Source of the DNA: Petrimonas sulfuriphila
Lineage (GTDB): Bacteria > Bacteroidota > Bacteroidia > Bacteroidales > Dysgonomonadaceae
Reading direction: 5' to 3' (one strand)
Assembly (NCBI RefSeq): GCF_051201015.1
Contig: NZ_JBPEHI010000001.1
Length of the DNA stretch: 64,000 nucleotides
The translations under genes were made by a program, and so were the position numbers. Each line of letters begins with the position of its first letter. The first letter of the stretch is position 1. Below the pieces are notes generated by a model. It did not search any database and was not told where the DNA came from. It worked only from the letters and a program-made list of their open reading frames with translations. Below, in pieces: positions 24,952 through 33,924 of the stretch.

Positions 24952-27900
24952 TTAGAAACCAAAAGTTACATTAAACAAATAGGTACGCGAAGTAGGCGGA
25001 GCCGTATTCTCAAATCCTACGGCATTTGTTCCAATAGCAAATACCGATTCGGGATCTACACCGTTTAAATAGCTTTTAATCATTAAAGCATTGTTTACAG
25101 AAACTCCCATTCTTAAACGAGTAAAAGGAGTATTCTTTAACAGGGTACGGTTAAAATCATAATTCAGCTGCACGTTGCGTACGCGAATGTTGGTAGCGTT
25201 GTAAATATTAGCTTCTGAAATGCCCAGGTTTCCAGTATCGCCCGTAACCCTGTTCCAGTATTCCTGTTGGGTCACTTTGGTCGTATTTGCCTGATATTGA
25301 TTGTTGGCATCAAGATAAACACCGTCCACAATAAATTCATCGCGTTTTCCTCCTGGAGCTGTAATGGCAGCAGTTCCAGCACCTTGTAAATAGAAATTTG
25401 TTCCTGAAAACATTTCACCTCCAATGCGGGAGTCAATCAAGAAGCTGAAGGAGAGCCCTTTGTATTGGAATGAGTTTGTGACACCAATTAACATGTCGGC
25501 TTGTTGATCCCCAACTTTTTCTTTTTCAGGGGTTCCATTCGGGAGTCCGTTAGCATCAACGATGAGTTTACCATAATGCGGACTGTTTTTATCGGTTACC
25601 CGTTTGAATTTTGAACCGTAGATTTCGCCGTAATTACCTCCTGCGGTTGCATAGACCTGCAAGTTGTCATATCCGCCTAAAGAATAAAGTTTAACATCAT
25701 CGGTTAGTTTTACGATGGTATTTCTGTTGGTTGAAATGTTGGCTTGCATGTTCCATGCGAAATCTTTTGTTTCAACGGGACGAGCATTGATCATCAACTC
25801 GATACCTTGGTTCTGAATGTTTCCTGCATTGATTTTCCTTGAACCGTATCCACTTAACGGGTCCATGGGTAAATTCAGCAATTGACGACGAGCATTTGAT
25901 TTGTACCAGGCAAAATCAAATCCCAGGCGGTTATTGAAAAAACGTAGTTCTGTACCTGCTTCCCATGAAGAGATAAGCTCACTACGAACGCCCGGGTCAA
26001 ATAATGTGTTATTGGTACCCGCCGTTGCATTATTTTCAGGGTCTTTACCAATCCAGTAGGTATTATAAAGTTGATAAGGATCAAGATCGTTACCAACCTG
26101 AGCAAACGAAGCTCGTACTTTTGCGTACGTAAACCAAGACGGCATTCCTTTTCCTTGAGTATTGATCATGTCGCTGATTACGAGTGATGTACTGATCGAT
26201 GGGTAAAAAAATGATCTATTATCAGGGTGTAAGGTTGAAGACCAGTCGTTGCGGAATGTACCGTCCAGGAAGAAATAGCCGCCGTAATTCAACTGTGCCG
26301 TTCCGAAAACGGAGTTGATTTTCTTTTCATTGTATTCCCTTTCGGCATTGACGTTGTTTTTTGCATTTCCAAACGTGAAAAGATCTCGAACGAGCAGTTC
26401 ATCGGGACCACCGCTGATGCCGGTTTTTTTCCTATGCATGAGGTTGCCCCCCAAAGAACCGCCTAATCCCCAATTACCGAATACATTGTCTTTTTGAGCC
26501 GTGAATAATGCCGTATAGTTGTTCTCGAAGAATTTATCCTGTCCGAAACTGTATCGTCCGGTATCGGTTAGAGGGCTTCCTCCGTATGTTTTGTTATCGT
26601 ATTGGGTGAAATACATATCTGTACCCCCTCTGATCTCTCCGGTCAGCCATTCTGTAAACTGATACTTAAGCGTCCCCGACATTAGAAAACGCTCCCTGAC
26701 ATCGTTGCTGAGCCTGTATTTACTCAACCAGTAGGGATTTATCTGCGGACTGGTTTTTTGGTACCAAACCATTTTTCCGGCATCATCTACGGGATTACTG
26801 AAGTCTAGGATATCCAATGAACGAGGGAAAGCGTACATGGTAAAGAACGGATTCGATGCATTTCTTCCTCCGACCGGGCGGTTCTGAGCATTCGTTTTGA
26901 CGTACTGAACCTTAGTGTCGGTACTCCATTTGTCGTTCGCTCCGAATTTTGTTGTTGCGCGAGCGGTCATATTGGTCCTGCTTAGATCAGCTCCAGGTAT
27001 CTTGCTCCAATCATCGGTCCTGCCTAACGAAGTGTAAACAGAGACATTATTGTACTGCTGTGAAAAGGCAATGTTGTCTGTAAGGTTAATCCCCGGTTTG
27101 TTGAAGTAAGCGTTTAAGTTGTCGTAAACCGTCATTCTGGCTTTCTCCCCGTTCCATTTTGTGTATTCCTGTCCGGTAATCTCCGGTCCCCAGCTGCTAG
27201 AAGACAACGCATCGTAAGCTCCATCAGAGCCTTGTCCGTAGGCGTTTTGCAGTTTGGGATTCATAAAAATGGTTTCCGCAGAGATAGAGGATGAAACGGT
27301 AATTCCCAATCCGTCGTTTTTACGTCCGGTTTTTGTGGTAATCAAGATGACTCCGTTTCCGGCTCTTGAACCATATAAGGCAGCAGCGGAAGCGCCTTTC
27401 AGTACAGACATGCTTTCTATATCCTCGGGGTTAATATCCGATAAACCGTTACCCATATCTGCGCTTGGATTCCAATAGTCGTTATTCTTTGCTCCTGTGA
27501 AGTTATCCATGGGAACGCCGTCAACTACAATTAACGGTTGATTGAGATTAGTAACGGAATTATTACCTCGAATTACAATTTTAGAAGAACCGCCGGGTCC
27601 GTTACCGGAGCGTATTACCTGCAACCCGGATACTTTTCCGGATAATGCGTTTGCTACGTTTACTTCACGAGCAGCGATAATATCATCCCCTTTTACCTCT
27701 TGAATAGCGTAGCCGAGAGCTTTTTTATCTCTTTTGATCCCCAACGCCGTCACGACTACTTCGTCCAGTAATTCACTGTCGGATGTGAGTACTACGTCAA
27801 TGGTTGTACGCCCATTAACCGGAATGGTTTGAGTGACCATTCCCACATAGCTGATCTGCAACGAACCGTTGGATGGCACATTGTTTAATGTATACTTGCC

Positions 27901-28089
27901 GTCGAAATCCGTTACGGTTCCACGACTTGCATCGCCAGCGACAATTACTGTTGCGCCGATGACTTCAAGCCCCGTGTCGTCCGTTACAGTACCACTTACG
28001 GTTACGTTTTGAGCAGAAATAGAAAAGGCAAATACACTCAACAGGAGTGTAAAAAAGCCTTTTGTCGAAAAAAGATTTTTACTTTTCAT
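24952..28089 (-). CDS. SusC/RagA TonB-linked outer-membrane transporter
   Basis: The 1045-residue transporter has, in order, a signal peptide (to SISAQ, about 26), a CarboxypepD_reg-like domain (about 28-105, VSGTVTDDTGLEVIGATV), a TonB box region DEVVVTALG (about 115), a plug domain with IRGNNSVTNLNQPLIVVDGVP, and a 22-strand barrel ending in aromatic Phe (NVTFGF). No STN or anti-sigma domain precedes it, so no ECF-sigma signalling is implied. It forms a pair with the SusD-like gene 20 bp downstream. The substrate is unknown. A -7 box lies at 28244-28251. Confidence 0.95.
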   Translation of the reverse strand: MKSKNLFSTKGFFTLLLSVFAFSISAQNVTVSGTVTDDTGLEVIGATVIVAGDASRGTVTDFDGKYTLNNVPSNGSLQISYVGMVTQTIPVNGRTTIDVVLTSDSELLDEVVVTALGIKRDKKALGYAIQEVKGDDIIAAREVNVANALSGKVSGLQVIRSGNGPGGSSKIVIRGNNSVTNLNQPLIVVDGVPMDNFTGAKNNDYWNPSADMGNGLSDINPEDIESMSVLKGASAAALYGSRAGNGVILITTKTGRKNDGLGITVSSSISAETIFMNPKLQNAYGQGSDGAYDALSSSSWGPEITGQEYTKWNGEKARMTVYDNLNAYFNKPGINLTDNIAFSQQYNNVSVYTSLGRTDDWSKIPGADLSRTNMTARATTKFGANDKWSTDTKVQYVKTNAQNRPVGGRNASNPFFTMYAFPRSLDILDFSNPVDDAGKMVWYQKTSPQINPYWLSKYRLSNDVRERFLMSGTLKYQFTEWLTGEIRGGTDMYFTQYDNKTYGGSPLTDTGRYSFGQDKFFENNYTALFTAQKDNVFGNWGLGGSLGGNLMHRKKTGISGGPDELLVRDLFTFGNAKNNVNAEREYNEKKINSVFGTAQLNYGGYFFLDGTFRNDWSSTLHPDNRSFFYPSISTSLVISDMINTQGKGMPSWFTYAKVRASFAQVGNDLDPYQLYNTYWIGKDPENNATAGTNNTLFDPGVRSELISSWEAGTELRFFNNRLGFDFAWYKSNARRQLLNLPMDPLSGYGSRKINAGNIQNQGIELMINARPVETKDFAWNMQANISTNRNTIVKLTDDVKLYSLGGYDNLQVYATAGGNYGEIYGSKFKRVTDKNSPHYGKLIVDANGLPNGTPEKEKVGDQQADMLIGVTNSFQYKGLSFSFLIDSRIGGEMFSGTNFYLQGAGTAAITAPGGKRDEFIVDGVYLDANNQYQANTTKVTQQEYWNRVTGDTGNLGISEANIYNATNIRVRNVQLNYDFNRTLLKNTPFTRLRMGVSVNNALMIKSYLNGVDPESVFAIGTNAVGFENTAPPTSRTYLFNVTFGF

Positions 28090-28243
28090 TCCCTCTAGTT
28101 TTTAAATTGATTTAATAAGTTATCCAGATTTTTAGCGTGCGTTTTAAAATATTTTTTGTCTTTTTGTTGTTGTGGCTTTTGTTTGATAGGACGGTTTCTT
28201 GTTATAATTGACAAAAAGAAGCTAAAATATTTCAAAATGATTG

Positions 28244-28251
28244 CAAAGATA
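28244..28251 (-). promoter_or_regulatory. -7 box for susC-like gene
   Basis: TATCTTTG on the minus strand, 155 bp before the start codon, which leaves a long leader. No ideally spaced -33 box. Confidence 0.4.
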
Positions 28252-28289
28252 GGTTATTTTGCTTTATTATAGAAATATTTTAACAAAAA

Positions 28290-28317
28290 AATAGTTGTTT
28301 AAAATTAAACAACTATT
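28290..28317 (-). terminator. Terminator of ftsK-lolA-trxB
   Basis: AATAGTTGTTTA and TAAACAACTATT form a perfect 12-bp stem with a 4-nt loop, followed on the minus strand by a T-run (A residues at 28284-28290 on the + strand). It is 65 bp past the trxB stop codon. Confidence 0.85.
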
Positions 28318-28381
28318 GATATATAAGCCTTTGTTCTTAAAAATAATTAATTAGAAAGGCCGCTTTAACTGCTGAAGAGAA

Positions 28382-29323
28382 TCATAATCCTTTTTCCGAC
28401 AGGTACCTCTCGGCATCCATGGCGGCGCGGCATCCCATTCCGGCAGCCGTAATGGCCTGGCGGTAATTCGGGTCGGCTACGTCACCTGCGGCAAAAACAC
28501 CTTCGATGTTGGTTTTTGATGTTGGATTGTCTATCTTGATGTATCCCACCTCGTCGAGTTCCAAAAAGTTTTTAAAGATGTCGGTATTGGGTGTGTGTCC
28601 GATAGCTAGGAAAAATCCGTCGATGGCGAGATCAATTTTCTCTTCATCGGGTTCGCCCATGCGTTTTACCAGATGTACTCCCTCCACGCCTTTTTCTCCG
28701 TACAATCCCACGGCATTGTGTTCGAAAAGAATTTCAATTTTCGGATTGTTCATTACCCTCTCCTGCATGATCTGGGATGCGCGCAGGTAAGGCTTACGCA
28801 CAACCAGGTAGACCTTGTCTGCCAGTCCCGACAAATAGGTAGCTTCTTCACAGGCGGTATCTCCGCCTCCTACCACGGCCACCTTTTTTTTGCGGTAGAA
28901 AAAACCGTCGCAGGTAGCGCAGGCCGAAACACCTTGTCCGGCGTATTTGGTTTCATCGGGCAGACCCAGGTACTTGGCGGTTGCACCGGTAGAAATAATT
29001 ACGGTGTCGGCTTCAATCATGTGCTCGTTGTCGATCGTTACCTTAAACGGGCGTACCGAAAAATCCACGGAGGTGGCCCTTCCCGGAAAAATCTCAGTCC
29101 CGTATCGCTGAGCTTGTTTTTTAAGGTCTTCCATCAGTTCCGGCCCGGTAATTCCTTCGGGATAGCCGGGGAAATTTTCCACTTCAGTAGTGGTTGTCAG
29201 CTGCCCACCGGGCTGTAGTCCTTCAAATAAGACGGGCTCCAGGTTGGCACGCGAAGCATAGATAGCTGCTGTGTATCCCGCGGGTCCCGACCCGATGATC
29301 AGGCATCTTACTTTATTCCTCAT
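28382..29323 (-). CDS. trxB: Thioredoxin reductase
   Basis: This 313-residue flavoenzyme uses NADPH to reduce thioredoxin. The FAD motif is GSGPAGYTAAIYA (11-23). The redox pair is Cys135/Cys138 in ACATCDGFF. The NADPH motif is VVGGGDTACEEA. The C-terminal FAD contact GVFAAGDV is present. The length is normal for the low-Mr type. It is the last gene in the ftsK-lolA-trxB row and also has its own -7 box (TACCTTTG, 29389-29396). It feeds the periplasmic and cytoplasmic thiol systems, including perhaps the nearby thiol peroxidase. Confidence 0.95.
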   Translation of the reverse strand: MRNKVRCLIIGSGPAGYTAAIYASRANLEPVLFEGLQPGGQLTTTTEVENFPGYPEGITGPELMEDLKKQAQRYGTEIFPGRATSVDFSVRPFKVTIDNEHMIEADTVIISTGATAKYLGLPDETKYAGQGVSACATCDGFFYRKKKVAVVGGGDTACEEATYLSGLADKVYLVVRKPYLRASQIMQERVMNNPKIEILFEHNAVGLYGEKGVEGVHLVKRMGEPDEEKIDLAIDGFFLAIGHTPNTDIFKNFLELDEVGYIKIDNPTSKTNIEGVFAAGDVADPNYRQAITAAGMGCRAAMDAERYLSEKGL

Positions 29324-29388
29324 AGTCGTAATATGTTTAAAAAACCTTCCCTTTGTTTGAGAGAAGGCAGTACTGTTAATAATTGGCT

Positions 29389-29396
29389 CAAAGGTA
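29389..29396 (-). promoter_or_regulatory. -7 box for trxB
   Basis: TACCTTTG on the minus strand in the lolA-trxB gap, 66 bp before the start codon, suggests an internal promoter. Confidence 0.45.
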
Positions 29397-29446
29397 CGAT
29401 TATTCTTCTATACGTGAAATGGATATAGTAAATTTCTATCGTCCAT

Positions 29447-30091
29447 TTATCTCAAATCCACAACTTCAACTCCTTTGTGTTGGTCTTTGTTGAAGATAAA
29501 TTCAGTATCGGTGAAATTATAATTGGTGTTGTAATCGTTGATATCAATTTTGTTTCTCATCCCGTTTTTCAGGGTGATATCCACTTGTAAAACGGAGTTG
29601 GTTTTTTTATCAATACCCACGGATATTTTTTTGAAATCACTTTTGCTTCCCGTTGGAGACATGTTTATAACGAATGCATTCTTCCCATTGATGATTCCCG
29701 ATGCAGGGGTGTCTAGCGTGAACCCGGTTTTGTACATGCTCAGCAACGCCAGTGGGCTGATGGAGGCAATCTCTTCGTTTGATGGATGGCTGATATTTAC
29801 TTCGTTGAGGTCTTTCATCAAAACCCATTGGGTTTTTCCATCGAACCAGGTATCGATGGTTGGCATTTCGATTTTAAACTTATTGCCTTTTACCCGTGCC
29901 GTCCCCTTCTGGGGTTGGTATGCCGTTCCGTTTTCGTCGGTGGTGGTAATGTTAAACGTCATTTTGATGCCGTTGGAATTTTCATAGGTGCTGTATGCTT
30001 TATCTAAGATATTCCGGGCGTTTGCGGCAGGTTGTGCGAATCCAGTAGATACGGTTAATAATGCGGCAATGGCGAGTATATATTTTTTCAT
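29447..30091 (-). CDS. LolA-like outer-membrane lipoprotein carrier
   Basis: The 214-residue periplasmic protein has a signal peptide (to TGFAQ, about 20) and an open beta-barrel LolA-like domain. TARVKGNKFKIEMPTIDTWFDGKTQWVL, here in two parts around KIEM, is the typical strand pair. It would shuttle lipoproteins from the inner to the outer membrane. It lies 91 bp after ftsK on the same strand, an order seen in many Bacteroidetes. The family is diverse, so general lipoprotein/lipid carriage is safer than strict LolA function. Confidence 0.85.
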   Translation of the reverse strand: MKKYILAIAALLTVSTGFAQPAANARNILDKAYSTYENSNGIKMTFNITTTDENGTAYQPQKGTARVKGNKFKIEMPTIDTWFDGKTQWVLMKDLNEVNISHPSNEEIASISPLALLSMYKTGFTLDTPASGIINGKNAFVINMSPTGSKSDFKKISVGIDKKTNSVLQVDITLKNGMRNKIDINDYNTNYNFTDTEFIFNKDQHKGVEVVDLR

Positions 30092-30182
30092 ATTGTTCTC
30101 CTTTTAACGGGTTTTCTGATGGGTTGGACTAAAAAGAGGGTGTTTGGTTTATTTTGCGATCCGGGTTTCCGGTTTCCGGATT

Positions 30183-32693
30183 TTACCTCAAGGAATCCAG
30201 TAATTTTTCCAGCGAATATTCATCCGAAATATATACATCGCGAGGCTTGCTTCCTTGTGCAGGGCCTACGATTCCGGCGGTTTCCAGTTGGTCCATAAGC
30301 CTACCTGCCCGGTTGTACCCGATGGAAAATTTCCGTTGGATCAGTGACGTGGAGCCTTGCTGGTGAATTACAATAAGCCGGGCGGCTTCATCGAAGAGTG
30401 TATCCCGCTCGTTCAGGTCTACTGCGCCGGGTTTATCCTCGCTATCCGCCGATACCACTTCGGGCAAGGCAAATGCGGATTCATAACCCCGTTGTTTACC
30501 TATGTATTGGGAAATATCCTCTATCTCGGGCGTATCTACAAAGGCGCACTGGATACGAATCAGGTTGCTCCCCTGCGAGAAAAGCATGTCACCCCGCCCA
30601 ATCAACTGGTTGGCACCGGTAGCATCGAGAATGGTTCTTGAGTCGATCTGTGAGGTTACACGAAAAGCCATCCGGGCGGGGAAGTTGGCCTTGATGGTTC
30701 CGGTAATGATGTTGGTTGTGGGGCGTTGTGTGGCGATCACCATGTGCATACCCACAGCGCGTGCCTTTTGTGCGATACGTGCGATGGGCATCTCAATTTC
30801 TTTTCCGGCAGTCATGATCAGGTCGCCAAACTCATCGATCACCACCACGATATACGGCAGGTACCTGTGTCCGTTTTTGGGATTGAGCTTCCGTTTGATG
30901 AACTTCTCGTTGTATTCCTTAATGGCACGGACGTGGGCCCGCATCAACAGTTCGTAGCGGTCGTCCATCTCTTTGGTGAGCGAGTTGAGTGTTTGGGTTA
31001 CCTTGGTTACATCGGTAATGATGGCTTTCTCCTCATCGGGAAGCTTTGCCAGGTAATGTTTTTCAATGGTGGAGTAGATGTTGAATTCCACCATTTTTGG
31101 GTCGATAAGCACCATCTTCATTTCCGACGGATGCTTTTTGTACAGCAGCGATGTGATGATCGCATTCAAGCCCACCGACTTTCCCTGTCCGGTTGCTCCG
31201 GCGACCAGCAGGTGCGGCATTTTGGCCAGGTCAAAAATAAACACCTCGTTGGTGATGGTTTTTCCCAGCGCTACCGGCAAATCATAGGTGCATTCCTGAA
31301 ATTTGACGGAAGCGATAACCGATTGCATGGATACAATCTGTGGCTCTTTGTTGGGTACTTCTATACCGATTGTCCCTTTACCGGGCATTGGGGCGATAAT
31401 ACGAATACCCAGCGCCGAAAGGCTCAAGGCAATATCGTCTTCCAGGTTTCGAATTCGTGAGATCCGGACTCCTGCCTGCGGCACAATTTCGTAGAGTGTG
31501 ATCGTTGGACCGACAGTCGCTTTTATGGAGGTGATCTCTATCCCGTAGTTACGGAGGGTGCGGATAATTTTGTCTTTATTCTCGTTTTGCTCCTGCATGT
31601 CCACCTGTCTGTTGCCGGTATTGTATACCTTGAGCAGGTCCATGGTAGGGAATGCAAATGAGGACAAGTCCTTTTTAGGGTCGTAGTCTTCCAGAATTTC
31701 CACATCCGGATCCGTTTCCTCGTTTGTATCCGACTCAGCCAGCGGTGAAGCCTTCTCTTCGGGTTTGTTTTCGGCAACCTGTATTTCGTCTTTCGGAACA
31801 AAAACCTCGAAAACGTCGTTCGCCGGCTCTTTTTTTCGGATGGGCGGGACTGTGTTCTGCGTAACGGGAAGAGGTGTTTGTTCCCTGTTTTGCAGCAAAA
31901 CTTCCGGTTCGGCCTTTGTTTCCGGCTTGTCCGTCTTTTTGAAAGAGAACAGTTTTCTCCAGATGCCCGGTTTTTTTTTCTCCTCCGGTTCTTCTTTTTC
32001 GTCAAACTCGAGTTCAATGGGGGGTTGGCTCTCTTTATTTCCGTTAAAGGTGGGTTTGCTATTGATGAGTGTCTCCTGGATCTTGTGCATTGAGCTTTGT
32101 CGGAAGACAATCACGATGATAAGGATGAACAAAAGTACGAGAAGGATCATCCCCGGCACCCCGATGCTGCTTTCCAGCAGGCGCTCGATCTGGCTTCCAT
32201 GCGCACCTCCCCAGTTGATGTGGCTTTTGGGAAACAGCCTTCCGAAGATAAAGGCACTCGTGATGGAACCGCAAACCAGCCCAAAGGCAGTGATAAGCAG
32301 CACTTTTATAAAGCTGAAGTCGGAAACCTTCATCAGCCTCAATCCTAAATAAATGACGAAAAAGGGAATAAGTATCGAAAATAAGCCGAACCATTTGTTT
32401 ACCAGTGTCTCAGCTAAAAAAGCCCCGCCGGTGCTCGTCCAGTTATCTACTTCCAGTTGCTTATCCTGAGTCAGTTCCCAGAAGGATTTATTGAGCACTT
32501 TGCTTTGATCTGCCGCCCCGGTAAAAAAGAAAGAGATGATTGCCAGCAACGTGAATATTCCCAGAAAAGCAACGAGAATGCCGAAAATGAAACGAACCCT
32601 TTCATTTTTTAAAAAACTGATTATGGCGGTCCTCCGCTTTCTTGCAGTGGCAGTTGTTGTCTTTTTCCTTTTTCGTTTTGTTGATTTTGCCAT
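30183..32693 (-). CDS. ftsK: DNA translocase FtsK/SpoIIIE
   Basis: This 836-residue septal DNA pump has an N-terminal basic stretch and about four or five membrane helices (35-200), a charged linker rich in Glu and Lys (225-340), and the motor domain. The Walker A motif is GATGQGKSVGLNA (about 485-497) and Walker B is VVVIDEFGDLI. The C-terminal gamma winged helix (about 770-836, STSLIQRKFSIGYNRAGRLM) would read orienting sequences. It moves chromosome ends across the division septum and activates XerCD. A -7 box lies at 32762-32769. Confidence 0.95.
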   Translation of the reverse strand: MAKSTKRKRKKTTTATARKRRTAIISFLKNERVRFIFGILVAFLGIFTLLAIISFFFTGAADQSKVLNKSFWELTQDKQLEVDNWTSTGGAFLAETLVNKWFGLFSILIPFFVIYLGLRLMKVSDFSFIKVLLITAFGLVCGSITSAFIFGRLFPKSHINWGGAHGSQIERLLESSIGVPGMILLVLLFILIIVIVFRQSSMHKIQETLINSKPTFNGNKESQPPIELEFDEKEEPEEKKKPGIWRKLFSFKKTDKPETKAEPEVLLQNREQTPLPVTQNTVPPIRKKEPANDVFEVFVPKDEIQVAENKPEEKASPLAESDTNEETDPDVEILEDYDPKKDLSSFAFPTMDLLKVYNTGNRQVDMQEQNENKDKIIRTLRNYGIEITSIKATVGPTITLYEIVPQAGVRISRIRNLEDDIALSLSALGIRIIAPMPGKGTIGIEVPNKEPQIVSMQSVIASVKFQECTYDLPVALGKTITNEVFIFDLAKMPHLLVAGATGQGKSVGLNAIITSLLYKKHPSEMKMVLIDPKMVEFNIYSTIEKHYLAKLPDEEKAIITDVTKVTQTLNSLTKEMDDRYELLMRAHVRAIKEYNEKFIKRKLNPKNGHRYLPYIVVVIDEFGDLIMTAGKEIEMPIARIAQKARAVGMHMVIATQRPTTNIITGTIKANFPARMAFRVTSQIDSRTILDATGANQLIGRGDMLFSQGSNLIRIQCAFVDTPEIEDISQYIGKQRGYESAFALPEVVSADSEDKPGAVDLNERDTLFDEAARLIVIHQQGSTSLIQRKFSIGYNRAGRLMDQLETAGIVGPAQGSKPRDVYISDEYSLEKLLDSLR

Positions 32694-32761
32694 ATATAAA
32701 AGTTCTCATCGATTTGCCATTAACCCGATGAAAAACAGGAGTTGGATCGGTAAATTTATTA

Positions 32762-32769
32762 CAAAAGTA
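32762..32769 (-). promoter_or_regulatory. -7 box for ftsK
   Basis: TACTTTTG on the minus strand, 69 bp before the start codon. Confidence 0.4.
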
Positions 32770-32838
32770 ATAAAAAGAAACTTAGATGGAAAGCTTTATG
32801 GGTTTATAAAAAAAAGAAATGACCGGTTTTGTGTGGGA

Positions 32839-33057
32839 TTATCTTTTCTTCTGGCCAAGTAAGTAGATTCCCCCAATCAGGGTAATGATGGCGACTCCAA
32901 TTTCGACATAGGCGATCTCCTTGCCTTTATTGTCTTCAGCAGTTATTTCAATGCCGAGAATTTCTACCGATTTTGAACTCTTTTGCAGGTTTGTGATGCC
33001 GAGATAACCGAGGATGACGGCTCCCGCGATAAGAATGATTCCGATGATTGATTTCAT
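32839..33057 (-). CDS. Small two-helix membrane protein
   Basis: The 72-residue protein has two predicted membrane helices (about 3-20 and 51-67) joined by a polar loop containing EITAEDNKGKEIAYVE, and ends in KKR. It resembles DUF3185-type small inner-membrane proteins, but that assignment is uncertain. It starts with MKSIIGIILIAGAV. No function can be given. It lies alone between tpx and ftsK on the same strand, 195 bp after the tpx stop codon. Confidence 0.6.
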   Translation of the reverse strand: MKSIIGIILIAGAVILGYLGITNLQKSSKSVEILGIEITAEDNKGKEIAYVEIGVAIITLIGGIYLLGQKKR

Positions 33058-33194
33058 GTTTGTTTTATTATTTTTTATTTAAGTTTCGCATGTGTTAAGA
33101 TAACAGCTAATCTTCTCTTAATATTCCAGACATGCGGAAGTTCAGTGAATGGCAATTTTAAGTGTTTGTTTGTGTTGTGTGTTTCTGAAAAGTG

Positions 33195-33224
33195 AAAAGC
33201 CCGCGAATCACTTCGCAGACTTTT
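33195..33224 (-). terminator. Probable terminator of tpx
   Basis: AAAAG...GCGAA pairs with TTCGC...CTTTT around a TCAC loop, with a short internal mismatch. It lies 29 bp past the tpx stop codon and ends in four T residues on the minus strand. Confidence 0.5.
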
Positions 33225-33252
33225 CTTGTTAACACAATCTTCATGAAACAAA

Positions 33253-33753
33253 CTACACTATCGAGTTGATTGCAGATTCATAATCCGGCTCCTGTGCAAT
33301 CTCGGGAACCAGTTCGGTATATACAACTCTCCCTTCGGGATTAACGACTACCACAGCACGGGCCAATAATCCGTGAAGCGGGCCGTCAGTCATCAGCACA
33401 CCGTACTTGTCGGCGAATGAGTGGTCGCGAAAAGTGGAAAGTGTAACCACGTTCTCCAATCCTTCAGCGCCGCAAAAACGGCCTGCAGCAAACGGCAGGT
33501 CTGCCGAAATGCAGAGAACGGTTGTATTGTTTAAAGAGCTGGCTTCTTTGTTGAACCTGCGGACAGAAGCAGCACAAACGCCAGTGTCCAAGCTTGGGAA
33601 AATGTTTAAAACTACGTTCTTTCCTTTCAGATCGGATAGCTTTAATTCCGAAAGATCTGTTTTTACCAGCGAAAAATCGGGTGCCAGCGAACCCACATCC
33701 GGCAGACTGCCACCGGTATTTACCGGATTTCCTTTAAATGTGATTTTTGTCAT
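33253..33753 (-). CDS. tpx: Thiol peroxidase
   Basis: The 166-residue atypical 2-Cys peroxiredoxin reduces hydroperoxides using thioredoxin. The peroxidatic Cys60 lies in SLDTGVCAASVR and the resolving Cys94 in GRFCGAEG, matching Cys61 and Cys95 of the E. coli enzyme. The N-terminal KGNPVNTGG and later DGPLHGLLARAVVVV are typical of Tpx. It has no signal peptide. Thioredoxin reductase is encoded about 4 kb away. Transcribed alone, with a hairpin downstream. Confidence 0.95.
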   Translation of the reverse strand: MTKITFKGNPVNTGGSLPDVGSLAPDFSLVKTDLSELKLSDLKGKNVVLNIFPSLDTGVCAASVRRFNKEASSLNNTTVLCISADLPFAAGRFCGAEGLENVVTLSTFRDHSFADKYGVLMTDGPLHGLLARAVVVVNPEGRVVYTELVPEIAQEPDYESAINSIV

Positions 33754-33924
33754 GTTGTTATTATATTTCTTTGGGTTTACATCAACCCACTCTCTATTAT
33801 ACTCTCTAATTATTCCTCAGAAACTATAACAAGACGATAGTTGAAAAGTTCAGGAAAACCTGATTTTTAACTTTTTGTTTTTAGAAACAGTGCTTTATTT
33901 TTAAAAACGGCTGATCCGCTTCCA

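Noticed and set aside
28290..28317. Perfect 12-bp palindrome considered as an operator for the susC-like gene
   Set aside because: On the minus strand it is followed by a T-run and lies just after trxB, so a terminator explains it better.
30726..31460. 244-codon open frame antisense to ftsK
   Set aside because: His- and Asp-rich translation characteristic of a shadow frame across the conserved motor domain.
31538..32110. 190-codon frame on the same strand as ftsK in another frame
   Set aside because: It covers the charged ftsK linker and is Arg/Ser/Thr-rich because of the codon shift; no start context.
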